The notes beneath the pieces were generated by a model. That model was not told the DNA's origin and searched no databases. It worked only from the letters and a program-made list of their open reading frames with translations. A stretch of 22,523 bases of DNA from Caryophanales bacterium UBA5732 (GTDB lineage Bacteria; Bacillota_I; Bacilli_A; Izemoplasmatales; Hujiaoplasmataceae): contig DIGC01000030.1 in assembly GCA_002419445.1 (NCBI GenBank), positions 1 through 22,523 on the forward strand, in the 5' to 3' direction. The position numbers were made by a program, and so were the translations under genes. Each line of letters opens with the position of its first letter. The stretch's first letter is position 1. Positions 7,296 through 14,678 of this stretch are shown here, piece after piece.

Positions 7296-9917
7296 TTATT
7301 TCACCTCAAATAAATTTCTGCCGCTAGCATAATTGGCAACTAACTTTGTTTTAAACTGAACTGCGTTCTCCATGGTTTCTTTGGTGATTCTAGTAGCTTC
7401 ATCAAGCTCATCAGGAAAAACATCAAGTACAACTTCATCATGAATTTGTAAAATAATCTGTGATTTTAAATTTGCTTTGGCGAAGTTTTCACGAATTTTA
7501 ACCATTGCTATTTTTAAAATATCCGCAGCAGTACCTTGAATAGGAGCGTTCATAGCAATTCTTCGACCAAATTGCCTGGTCATGTAATTTTGAGAACTAA
7601 TTTCAGGGATATATGTTTTTCGATTAAACAAAGTTTTTACATATCCGTTTTTTTCAGCAAATTCAATTTGCTTGTCCATATAAACTTTTATTTCTGGGTA
7701 AGTTTCAAAGTAATTAGCAATGAACCTCTCAGCCTCCTTTGGAGTTATATCTAAATCTTCAGATAATCCCCATGCGGTTTTTCCATAAATAATACTAAAG
7801 TTTATGGCTTTTGCAATAGATCTTTCTCGATCATTAATATTTTCTTTTCCAAAAATTTTCTTTGCTGTTTCATAATGAATGTCAAGATTATTTTGAAATG
7901 CCAACTGAAGATTTTTGATTTCAGCTAATTCACAAACCACTCTAAGCTCGATTTGTGAATAGTCAAAAGATAATAAATAATTATCCTTATTAGCGACAAA
8001 GACCTTTCTTAGTTCTTTTCCTTCTTCAGTTTTTATCGGTATATTCTGCAAATTTGGCTCTTTAGAAGATAGTCTACCTGTTTTTGTAAGTGCTTGCTGG
8101 TAGATAGTATGAATTTTAGAATCTGACTTTAATTTTAGAGCTTCCAACAGACCAATGTAATAAGTCGAATATAATTTAGTATAGGTTCTATAGGAAATTA
8201 TTTGATTGATAATGGGATGGAAATTTTTTAGTTTAGTAAGAACAGAAATATCTGTAGAATACCCTGATTTCGTTTTCTTATTTGTCGGTAGATTAAGATT
8301 ATCAAACAAAATTTCGCCTAACTGTTTAGGACTGTTGATATTAAATTCAGTATTGGCTAAATTATAAATTTTAATTTCCAAATCCTTAATTAATGAATTA
8401 AGATTGTTTCCAAATTCATGCAAAATATCTTGGTCAATCAATATTCCTTTAAACTCCATTTCAGATAAAAGATGAGCTAAAGGTATTTCGATATTGTTTA
8501 ATAATTCTAGTTGTGAAGATTCTTCATTTTTTTTCAAAGCTATCTCTTTTAGGTCTTTAATGGCTTTTACTTTAGTTATGACATGTTTGATTAACTGTTC
8601 TCCCTCAGGCATGGTAAATTTAGCACCCTTACCGTAAATAAACTCGTCAGAGATAACATCGCCATAATCTAGACTTTGAACCACTAACGAAAAATCGTCT
8701 TGTTTAATTGATGGGTTTATTAGGTAAGCCGATAGCAATAGATCGAATGTTATACCGTTAATTTCTACAAAATCCCACATTAAAGCGACTTTGATTTTCT
8801 TAAGATCATAAACAAATTTGTTAATGTTGGGATTGGATAAAAATTCAATAAACTTGTTGGATTTTAAAGCTGCCGCAGATGGTAAGTAATAAGCAATATC
8901 ATCTATTATTAACCCAAATCCAAGTTTTGGATCAACATGATAATTTTCACCAAAAAGTTCCAAATGCAAATAACAATCTTTATACTTCAAATTGTTAATC
9001 TTTTCAATCGTATCAAGAACTAGGTATTCATTTTTAGTCACTTTGGAATCTTTTTTAAGATTTTTAATAAAAGAATTAAAATTCATCTTTTGATAAAACC
9101 TGACCAAACTATCTTCATTCGGGCCTATATATTTACTTTTATTGATGTCAATAGTGTTAGTAAATTCTGTCTTTATCGTAGCTAGTTGTTTAGAAAAAAA
9201 TGCTTTTTCCTTATTTTCAAATAATTTATCTTTCAATTTGCCTTTGACTTCTTCAAGATGTTCATAGAGGTTATCTAGACTACCAAAATCACTTAATAAT
9301 TTTATGGCAGTTTTTTCACCAATACCCGGTACCCCAGGTATATTGTCTGAAACATCTCCCACTAAAGCTTTGTAATCAATAACTTGATTAGTCTTGTATC
9401 CAAGTTTTTCTTCAACGTATTCAGGAGTATAGATTTCTATCTCTTTTAGTCCTTTACGAGATATTAATTGACTTACGTTTTTATCTAATAATTGAACCAA
9501 ATCATGATCATTTGAATAAATCATAATTTCATCAAAAACGTTCTTAAAGTGTGTTACTACATAACCGATAATATCATCAGCTTCCATGAATTGCTGCTCA
9601 TAAAAATAGACACCTAGGGCTTCTAGATATTCTTTCATATATGAGAATTGTTCTTTAAGTTCTTCTGGTGTATCTTTTCTTGTGCCTTTATATTCTTCAA
9701 ACAACTCGTGACGATGTGTTTTTCCGTCTGTATCAAGAGCTACTAGCACGTGAGTATACCCATTATCTAGCAACTTAGTCATCGCATGAGCGAATCCAAA
9801 AATTCCATTAGTGTATAATCCTTCTTGAGTTTGCATTAGATTGCTGGTATAAGCGGTAGCGTAGTATGATCGAAACAATAGGTTGCTAGCGTCGATTAAT
9901 AACAGTTTTTTATTCAT
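7296..9917 (-). CDS. polA: DNA polymerase I
   Basis: The 873-aa protein has an N-terminal 5'-nuclease domain (LLLIDASNLLFRSYYA, MEADDIIG, IYSNDHDLVQLL, DNIPGVPGIGEKTAIKLL). A middle 3'-5' exonuclease-like domain looks degenerate: the first acidic motif reads YLHLELFG, not DxE. The C-terminal polymerase domain has motif A DYSQIELR near residue 650, motif B RSIAKAINFSIIYG (lysine, phenylalanine and tyrosine of the O-helix kept) and motif C QIHDEVVL near residue 824. It serves Okazaki-fragment processing and repair. The ATG at 9917 is chosen because GAGGTG precedes it and family homology starts there; an upstream ATG at 9956 would add 13 unrelated residues and overlap the likely promoter. It heads the run through mutM, coaE and dnaB-dnaI. 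Confidence 0.97.
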   Translation of the reverse strand: MNKKLLLIDASNLLFRSYYATAYTSNLMQTQEGLYTNGIFGFAHAMTKLLDNGYTHVLVALDTDGKTHRHELFEEYKGTRKDTPEELKEQFSYMKEYLEALGVYFYEQQFMEADDIIGYVVTHFKNVFDEIMIYSNDHDLVQLLDKNVSQLISRKGLKEIEIYTPEYVEEKLGYKTNQVIDYKALVGDVSDNIPGVPGIGEKTAIKLLSDFGSLDNLYEHLEEVKGKLKDKLFENKEKAFFSKQLATIKTEFTNTIDINKSKYIGPNEDSLVRFYQKMNFNSFIKNLKKDSKVTKNEYLVLDTIEKINNLKYKDCYLHLELFGENYHVDPKLGFGLIIDDIAYYLPSAAALKSNKFIEFLSNPNINKFVYDLKKIKVALMWDFVEINGITFDLLLSAYLINPSIKQDDFSLVVQSLDYGDVISDEFIYGKGAKFTMPEGEQLIKHVITKVKAIKDLKEIALKKNEESSQLELLNNIEIPLAHLLSEMEFKGILIDQDILHEFGNNLNSLIKDLEIKIYNLANTEFNINSPKQLGEILFDNLNLPTNKKTKSGYSTDISVLTKLKNFHPIINQIISYRTYTKLYSTYYIGLLEALKLKSDSKIHTIYQQALTKTGRLSSKEPNLQNIPIKTEEGKELRKVFVANKDNYLLSFDYSQIELRVVCELAEIKNLQLAFQNNLDIHYETAKKIFGKENINDRERSIAKAINFSIIYGKTAWGLSEDLDITPKEAERFIANYFETYPEIKVYMDKQIEFAEKNGYVKTLFNRKTYIPEISSQNYMTRQFGRRIAMNAPIQGTAADILKIAMVKIRENFAKANLKSQIILQIHDEVVLDVFPDELDEATRITKETMENAVQFKTKLVANYASGRNLFEVK

Positions 9918-9946
9918 TGATTCACCTCGTATATCTCGCGTGTTTA

Positions 9947-9975
9947 ATTTTACCATATTTAAATAAAAAATGCAC
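9947..9975 (-). promoter_or_regulatory. Likely extended -10 promoter of the polA operon
   Basis: The minus strand reads TGGTAAAAT (TGn plus -10 TAAAAT, complement of 9947-9952) between the coaX terminator and polA. The matching -35 position, 17 bp upstream, is only GTGCAT and falls inside the terminator stem. An independent promoter is needed here because the upstream operon ends in a terminator. Confidence 0.5.
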
Positions 9976-9991
9976 TTGTCCAGTGCATTTT
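9961..9991 (-). terminator. Rho-independent terminator after coaX
   Basis: A perfect 10-bp stem AAAATGCACT/AGTGCATTTT (9982-9991 paired with 9967-9976), with the 5-base loop GGACA, is followed on the minus strand by a T-rich tail (TTTTTTATTT overall). It lies two bases after the coaX stop and closes the pepV-to-coaX operon. Confidence 0.85.
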
Positions 9992-9992
9992 A

Positions 9993-10745
9993 TTATTGTC
10001 TTTTATTCTTCTTTAAAATTATTAATAAACCTTTTAAAATCAATATTTCATCCTTAATTAGAGGTTCAGTACAATAAGGGAAAATAATTTTTGCGTGTCC
10101 GCCAGTAATGATTACTTTCAAATTAGGCTTATCCGTTTCAACTTTTATTCTTCTTATCATTCCATCAATCATTGAAGCGTGTCCGAAAATCAAACCCGAT
10201 TTAATACAATCTACAGAATTAGTTCCCAAGACTTTTTTAGGCGCTTGAAGTTCGACTTGAGGAAGTAATGAAGTTTGAGATATCAAAGCGTTCTTACTAG
10301 TCGTAAGACCAGTTGCTATCACAACGCCTTTGAGAACTTTATTTTCTAAATAGGTGAATGTTGTGGCTGTTCCTAAGTCGATAACCAAACAAGTGTCATC
10401 ATAGAGAGTTGTCGCCGCAACACTATTACCAATTAAGTCAGATCCAACTTCTTTAGGGTTATCTGAATTTATTTTCAAGCCAGTTTTAACGCCAGTACCC
10501 ACAAAGAGAACATCTAAATTAAAACGATCAATAAAATAATCGCGAAAAACTTCATTTAATTCCGGAACTACAGACGAAATGATTACTTCTTCGCACTCTT
10601 TTATAAAATCATTAAGCAACAATGCATATTCATCAGCTGATTTATTTTTTTCAGTGTTGATTCGATAAATTTTATCGATAGTTTCTCCAGATTTTGATAA
10701 ACCGATAGCAATAGTCGTATTACCGATATCAATCGCTGTCTTCAT
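9993..10745 (-). CDS. coaX: Type III pantothenate kinase
   Basis: This 250-aa ASKHA-fold kinase phosphorylates pantothenate, the first step to coenzyme A. Family motifs in order are MKTAIDIGNTTIAIG (nucleotide-binding loop with D6), VGTGVKTGLKI, EVGSDLIGN (D103, the catalytic-region aspartate), LVIDLGTATTFTYLE, ATGLTTSKNAL and VIITGGHAKII. The usual GADR tetrad here reads GSDL: the aspartate is kept but the arginine is replaced. Its ATG lies 17 bases inside the end of the PanT-like transporter gene, so the pair is almost certainly co-transcribed and probably translationally coupled. A terminator follows directly. Confidence 0.95.
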   Translation of the reverse strand: MKTAIDIGNTTIAIGLSKSGETIDKIYRINTEKNKSADEYALLLNDFIKECEEVIISSVVPELNEVFRDYFIDRFNLDVLFVGTGVKTGLKINSDNPKEVGSDLIGNSVAATTLYDDTCLVIDLGTATTFTYLENKVLKGVVIATGLTTSKNALISQTSLLPQVELQAPKKVLGTNSVDCIKSGLIFGHASMIDGMIRRIKVETDKPNLKVIITGGHAKIIFPYCTEPLIKDEILILKGLLIILKKNKRQ

Positions 10746-11385
10746 TTGTCATACCCTCACTGTAACTTGAATTATCATCGTTTTTTAAATAATTTGATAA
10801 TCTCACGACGATTATACCACCGATAATGGCAGCAGCAATCATTTCAATGACGCTCGCTATCGGTACATTAACAAAAATCAGTAATGCGATATAGGAAACA
10901 ATATCTTCTGACCATACTCCAGTTCCCATAACCATTGAATAGGAAGTAAACATCATTGTAAGAACCATTATGGTGTGAATAAATGTGAGCACAAAGAAGC
11001 TAATACTTGTGCCTATTAATTTATTCTTGGTGAATTTAACAAAGAATTTCGTAACATCAAATATGATTAACCCGAATATTAATCTAGGTAAAATCGCTAC
11101 CCAAGGGTATAAAAATAGTGGGCTTCCATAAATAAAAGCTGCAATATTCGATATTACACCAAAAGCAAGGCCAAGGTAGATACCAAATTTTCTACCTAAA
11201 AGCGCAGCGCCTATTAATACGGGAATATGAATAATTGTAGCTTCTAATGTTGGAGAAATTTTAATAAAGCCAAGTGTACCACCTAATCCGTTTGGTACTA
11301 AACCTAAAACAGCAACAATTGCAATAAACATTGCTAAAATTGTCATTTGACGAGTTTGTTCTCGTTTTGAAATATTTTTTTTCAT
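10729..11385 (-). CDS. ECF transporter substrate-binding (S) subunit, probably pantothenate-specific (PanT-like)
   Basis: This 218-aa hydrophobic protein has about six membrane segments, starting with TILAMFIAIVAVLGLVPNG after a short basic N-terminus (MKKNISKREQTRQM). The PxLEATIIHIPVLIGAALLG and WVAILPRLIFGLII segments are typical of the vitamin-type energy-coupling-factor S-components. Such subunits work with a shared EcfA/EcfA'/EcfT module, which is not in this window. The pantothenate assignment is inference from the 17-base overlap with coaX. Another vitamin or small substrate cannot be excluded from sequence alone. The ATG at 11385 follows AAAGGAAG; a longer reading from 11421 would add 12 residues across a small hairpin and is disfavoured. 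It ends on TGA with an acidic, serine-rich tail. Confidence 0.85.
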   Translation of the reverse strand: MKKNISKREQTRQMTILAMFIAIVAVLGLVPNGLGGTLGFIKISPTLEATIIHIPVLIGAALLGRKFGIYLGLAFGVISNIAAFIYGSPLFLYPWVAILPRLIFGLIIFDVTKFFVKFTKNKLIGTSISFFVLTFIHTIMVLTMMFTSYSMVMGTGVWSEDIVSYIALLIFVNVPIASVIEMIAAAIIGGIIVVRLSNYLKNDDNSSYSEGMTNEDSD

Positions 11386-11442
11386 AATTCTTCCTTTCCA
11401 AGCCACTTTTTGTGGTCTCATAAGTTAAATTTTTTTATTCAA

Positions 11443-12507
11443 TTAAGCATTACGTTTTATTTCTGCGATTTTATTATAATCTATTTCTTTCAACATTGCT
11501 AGTATTTGTGCTTTTACTGCTTCATAATCATCTTTATGAATGATTGATGTCGTTGAATGTATATAACGTGAAGGCATACCAATCGTACATACCAAAACAC
11601 CTTCTCTAGATAATTGGACAGCAGCTGCGTCGGTTCCGCCCATAGAATTATAGTATTGGAATTTGATATTGTTTTTTTCCGAAGTTTCTTCAATAAATTT
11701 TTTCATACCTTGATGAAGCAATGCTCTAGGATCATAAAATCTGATCATAAATCCCGCACCTAAAGTTCCGCCAACTTCACTTTGGTCAAAAGTATCTGAA
11801 CACGGTGAACAATCAACGGCAATGAACAAATCAGGTTGCAACTTAAATGATGAGGTGGTTGCGCCTCTTAAACCAACTTCTTCTTGAACGTTGGCGCCAG
11901 CATACAAACGACATTTAAGATCGCTTCGGTCTACTGATTCTAAAATATCTAAAGCCATAGCTGAACCAAAGCGGTCGTCCCAAGCTTTTGAAAATATCTT
12001 CTTGCCGTCTTTTGATTCTTTGTAATTGTTTTCAAAAACAACTTGTTGACCGATTCTTATTCCTAATTCTTTAGCGTGGTTATAATTATCTGCACCAATA
12101 TCCAAAAAGAAATCATCAAAACTTGATACTTGTTGAGTTTTTTCATCTCTTAATAAATGCGGTGGTTTTGCGCCAATAACACCTGGAACAAAAGAACCGT
12201 CTTCGATCACAACATTCATGTGCTGCGATATAGCGACTGTCGGACTAATACCTCCGATTGGCAACAATTTAATTGAACCATTCTTATTGACTTCTTTAAC
12301 AATTGCTCCAACTTCATCCATATGTCCAGCAATCATCACGGTCGGACCATCATAGTCAAGGTTAATTCCGCCAAAAATAGAACCTAAATTGTCTTCAACG
12401 ACTTCATCACTTAGTTTTTCTAAATGAGTTCTCATGTAGTTTCTAACGTACTTCTCTTGGCCAGAAACACCTGGTAAATTAACTAAATCTTTGTAATATT
12501 TTTTCAT
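11443..12507 (-). CDS. M42-family metallo-aminopeptidase (PepA/FrvX-type glutamyl aminopeptidase or endoglucanase-like)
   Basis: This 354-aa di-metal aminopeptidase is of the tetrahedral TET/M42 type and is probably cytoplasmic. Expected metal and catalytic residues are all visible: H62 in AGHMDEVG, D177 in KAWDDRFG, the EE pair 209-210 in QEEVGLRGA, D232 in AVDCSPCSD and H317 in SRYIHSTTS. Length is normal. Members of this family are variously annotated as glutamyl aminopeptidase, deblocking aminopeptidase, endo-1,4-glucanase M or FrvX; the exact specificity is not readable here. Its ATG overlaps the trmB stop by one base (TAATG), with AAGGGG upstream. It shares an operon with a second peptidase (pepV), so a role in finishing the degradation of short peptides is reasonable. 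Confidence 0.93.
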   Translation of the reverse strand: MKKYYKDLVNLPGVSGQEKYVRNYMRTHLEKLSDEVVEDNLGSIFGGINLDYDGPTVMIAGHMDEVGAIVKEVNKNGSIKLLPIGGISPTVAISQHMNVVIEDGSFVPGVIGAKPPHLLRDEKTQQVSSFDDFFLDIGADNYNHAKELGIRIGQQVVFENNYKESKDGKKIFSKAWDDRFGSAMALDILESVDRSDLKCRLYAGANVQEEVGLRGATTSSFKLQPDLFIAVDCSPCSDTFDQSEVGGTLGAGFMIRFYDPRALLHQGMKKFIEETSEKNNIKFQYYNSMGGTDAAAVQLSREGVLVCTIGMPSRYIHSTTSIIHKDDYEAVKAQILAMLKEIDYNKIAEIKRNA

Positions 12508-13157
12508 TAATTATCCCCTTTTAATTTTGCCTTTATAAAGTAAATAGGTTTATCTTGCTGGACAAACTTCATTTCAAACTCAGTTTGAACGTTATCAATC
12601 GGTAAATTCTGATATAAGTTCAGCATAATCTTTTCAATATAAAAATCATTACTGTCATTTATGGTCATCATTGAATATTCAAATAAACCATAATTATCTG
12701 TCTTTAAATAAATGTGTCCTTCCGGTTTTAAGATTTTTGTGTAATTAGACAAGAAATTTGGACTGGTCAATCTCCGTTTAGCTTGCCTTTTTTTAGGCCA
12801 AGGATCAGAGAAGTTCAAATACAGATTGCTGATTTCATTATTTTTAAAAATTTCATTTAAATTTTTAGCATCGAATCTAATTAACCGCAAATTTGGTAAA
12901 GGTTTAAAAATTGCTTTTTCGAGAGCTCGAACAATTACCGAATCAAACTTTTCGATGCCAATATAGTTATTATCGGGATTTTTCTGAGCCATTTCATAAA
13001 TAAATTTCCCTTTTCCTGATCCGATTTCTAGTTCGATATTTTTTTTATCGCCAAAAACTTCATCCCAATTTCCGGCATGATTTTTGGGGTCAAGAACTAC
13101 AATCTCGGGATATTCTTCCAGTAATTCAGCAGCATATTTAACATTTCTTAAACGCAT
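12507..13157 (-). CDS. trmB: tRNA (guanine-N7)-methyltransferase TrmB
   Basis: This 216-aa SAM-dependent methyltransferase makes m7G46 in the tRNA variable loop. Motifs are IELEIGSGKGKFI (SAM-binding), YIGIEKFDSVIVRALEK, LNFSDPWPKKRQAKRRLT and the C-terminal TEFEMKF. In many homologues the catalytic-region motif reads PWPKKRH; here the histidine is glutamine, a substitution worth noting but not obviously inactivating. The ATG at 13157 begins three bases after the pepV stop. Only a weak Shine-Dalgarno (GCGGGTG) is seen, so translation is probably coupled to pepV. The 3' end overlaps the M42 peptidase start. Confidence 0.95.
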   Translation of the reverse strand: MRLRNVKYAAELLEEYPEIVVLDPKNHAGNWDEVFGDKKNIELEIGSGKGKFIYEMAQKNPDNNYIGIEKFDSVIVRALEKAIFKPLPNLRLIRFDAKNLNEIFKNNEISNLYLNFSDPWPKKRQAKRRLTSPNFLSNYTKILKPEGHIYLKTDNYGLFEYSMMTINDSNDFYIEKIMLNLYQNLPIDNVQTEFEMKFVQQDKPIYFIKAKLKGDN

Positions 13158-13160
13158 TAA

Positions 13161-14513
13161 TTAGACACCCGCTAACATTACAATACTTTCAGCATAGATA
13201 GCTGACGCGATAATCATATCTTTAATAATCAAGTATTCATTTGGTTGATGAGCCAAGTCTTCTCTGCCTGGTAAATTAGGTCCAAAAGCAACTGCCTTCT
13301 TCAAAATCCTAGCGTAAGTTCCACCACCAATGCTCATAATCTTTGAATCATGATCTCCGGTATATTTTTTATAAGCCTCGTGTAATGATTTGACTAAATC
13401 ATCCTGAGGAGATACATAGTGAGGAGTCGAATTGCCAACCAATTTATAGGTTAATTTATATTCGCTACCAGCTTTAATAATCTTCTTTTCACCTTTATCA
13501 AATTCATAATTTCTAGGATATCTAATATTTAAGCCCAGTCTAGCTTTTTGACCATCATAATTAACAAATCCAGTATTTAAAGTTAATTCCTTCATTTCGC
13601 GGTCAAAAATTTCAATACCTAATTTTTTTCCGTAATGATCTCCATTTAAATACTTATCTATGAATTGAATTAAAGGACTGCTGGTGTGTTGTTTAAGGAA
13701 ATTTACCATTAAATAAATAGCGTTATTTCCTAAATGCGGCCAAGCAGCGTGTGCATTCTTACCAAAAACAGTGTAAGTATCCTTATAAACCTTACCATGA
13801 GTTTTTGTGTCTTGAAGATATTTAATAAATTCTTTTTGAAGATTTTTCTTAACATCCACTACACATTCATCAGGCACGACATTGTATCTTTCTCCAGCTT
13901 TTAATGAAGCAATTAAATCATCTTCAAATTCGCCTTCAAAATCAAAACTATAAATACCTTTTTCTGCGTATATCAAAGGGAATTCAGCGTCTGGAGCGAA
14001 ACCAAGTTCAGGCATTTTTTCTTGTTCTAGATAGCGTTTAATACATCTCATTCCGCTCTCTTCATCACATCCGAGAATAAGTCTGACTTTTTTATTAAGC
14101 TTAATACCTTTTTGTTTAATCATTTTCATAGCTAAATAAGCAGCAATTGTCGGGCCTTTATCATCCATAGCCCCACGAGCATAAATTTTCCCATCAGCTT
14201 CGTATGCAGAAAAAGGTGGATTGTGCCATTTGCCTCCGGCAGGAACAACGTCTAAATGTCCAAGGACACCCAGAACTTCCTCACCTTCACCCATCTCTAT
14301 ATGACCTGCATAATTGTCGATATTTTTAACGGTGAATCCGTCAACTTCACCAGTTTTAAGCATAAGATCCAAAGCTTTCTTAATATCTTTCCCAAAAGGT
14401 GCGTTTTTACTATTAGGATCATATTTTTCCAACACTGTTGGAATCTTTAATAATTTTTTAACTAATGTTACATATTCTTCTTGGTATTCTTTAGCGATTT
14501 CTAACCAATCCAT
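13161..14513 (-). CDS. pepV: Dipeptidase PepV (M20 family)
   Basis: The 450-aa enzyme cleaves dipeptides in the cytoplasm with two zinc ions. Expected residues are present: H86 and D88 in GHLDVVPAG, D118 in GAMDDKG, E151/E152 in GCDEESG, D175 in FAPDAEFP, and the late histidine in EDLAHQPNEY. A lid domain insertion lies between roughly 190 and 370, as in Lactobacillus PepV and staphylococcal Sapep. The ATG at 14513 is chosen: the GTG at 14522 would sit almost on top of the AAGGA site, while the ATG is ten bases from it. This is the first gene of the operon running to coaX, and it is divergent from the metal ATPase. Confidence 0.94.
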   Translation of the reverse strand: MDWLEIAKEYQEEYVTLVKKLLKIPTVLEKYDPNSKNAPFGKDIKKALDLMLKTGEVDGFTVKNIDNYAGHIEMGEGEEVLGVLGHLDVVPAGGKWHNPPFSAYEADGKIYARGAMDDKGPTIAAYLAMKMIKQKGIKLNKKVRLILGCDEESGMRCIKRYLEQEKMPELGFAPDAEFPLIYAEKGIYSFDFEGEFEDDLIASLKAGERYNVVPDECVVDVKKNLQKEFIKYLQDTKTHGKVYKDTYTVFGKNAHAAWPHLGNNAIYLMVNFLKQHTSSPLIQFIDKYLNGDHYGKKLGIEIFDREMKELTLNTGFVNYDGQKARLGLNIRYPRNYEFDKGEKKIIKAGSEYKLTYKLVGNSTPHYVSPQDDLVKSLHEAYKKYTGDHDSKIMSIGGGTYARILKKAVAFGPNLPGREDLAHQPNEYLIIKDMIIASAIYAESIVMLAGV

Positions 14514-14535
14514 GAATCTCACATCCTTCTTTATT

Positions 14536-14564
14536 ATTTTAACACAATGACTTTTGTTTTTAAA
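14536..14564 (-). promoter_or_regulatory. Likely extended -10 promoter of the pepV-trmB-M42-panT-coaX operon
   Basis: The minus strand reads TGTTAAAAT (TGn plus -10 TAAAAT, complement of 14536-14541). A TTTAAA at the -35 position lies 17 bp further upstream (14559-14564) and matches four of six consensus bases. The predicted start lies just before the AAGAAGGA ribosome-binding site. Confidence 0.55.
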
Positions 14565-14601
14565 GAATAAGACCTATAAATGTGGTTAATTATATTATTA
14601 T

Positions 14602-14629
14602 TTGACTTTAAACTTAAATAAAGTATAAT
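14602..14629 (+). promoter_or_regulatory. Promoter of the P1B ATPase gene, with an internal inverted repeat
   Basis: TTGACT (14602-14607), a 16-bp spacer and a perfect TATAAT (14624-14629) form a strong promoter. An inverted repeat ACTTTA-N8-TAAAGT (14605-14610, 14619-14624) overlaps the -35 and the first base of the -10 and fills the spacer, the position expected for a repressor operator. The 16-bp spacing argues against MerR-type activation, which normally uses long spacers. Confidence 0.75.
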
Positions 14630-14678
14630 ATTATATTATAAAACTAACTCTATGTATAGAAAACGCAGGTCATGTAAG

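Noticed and set aside
9918..9956. N-terminal extension of polA from an ATG at 9956
   Set aside because: The added 13 residues have no family match, and the start would overlap the predicted -10 region. The internal ATG has a proper GAGGTG.
11403..11415. CCAC-TTTTT-GTGG hairpin before the PanT-like gene as a terminator or riboswitch
   Set aside because: The stem is only four base pairs, there is no T run after it on the minus strand, and it is too small for a known riboswitch.
14602..14629. MerR-type (ZntR/CueR) control of the metal ATPase promoter
   Set aside because: MerR-controlled promoters usually have 19-20 bp spacers; this one has 16 bp and good boxes, so repression is more likely than distortion-based activation.
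14652..14678. Upstream ATG adding nine residues to the P1B ATPase
   Set aside because: It has no ribosome-binding site, and the extra residues fall before the conserved start of the HMA domain.
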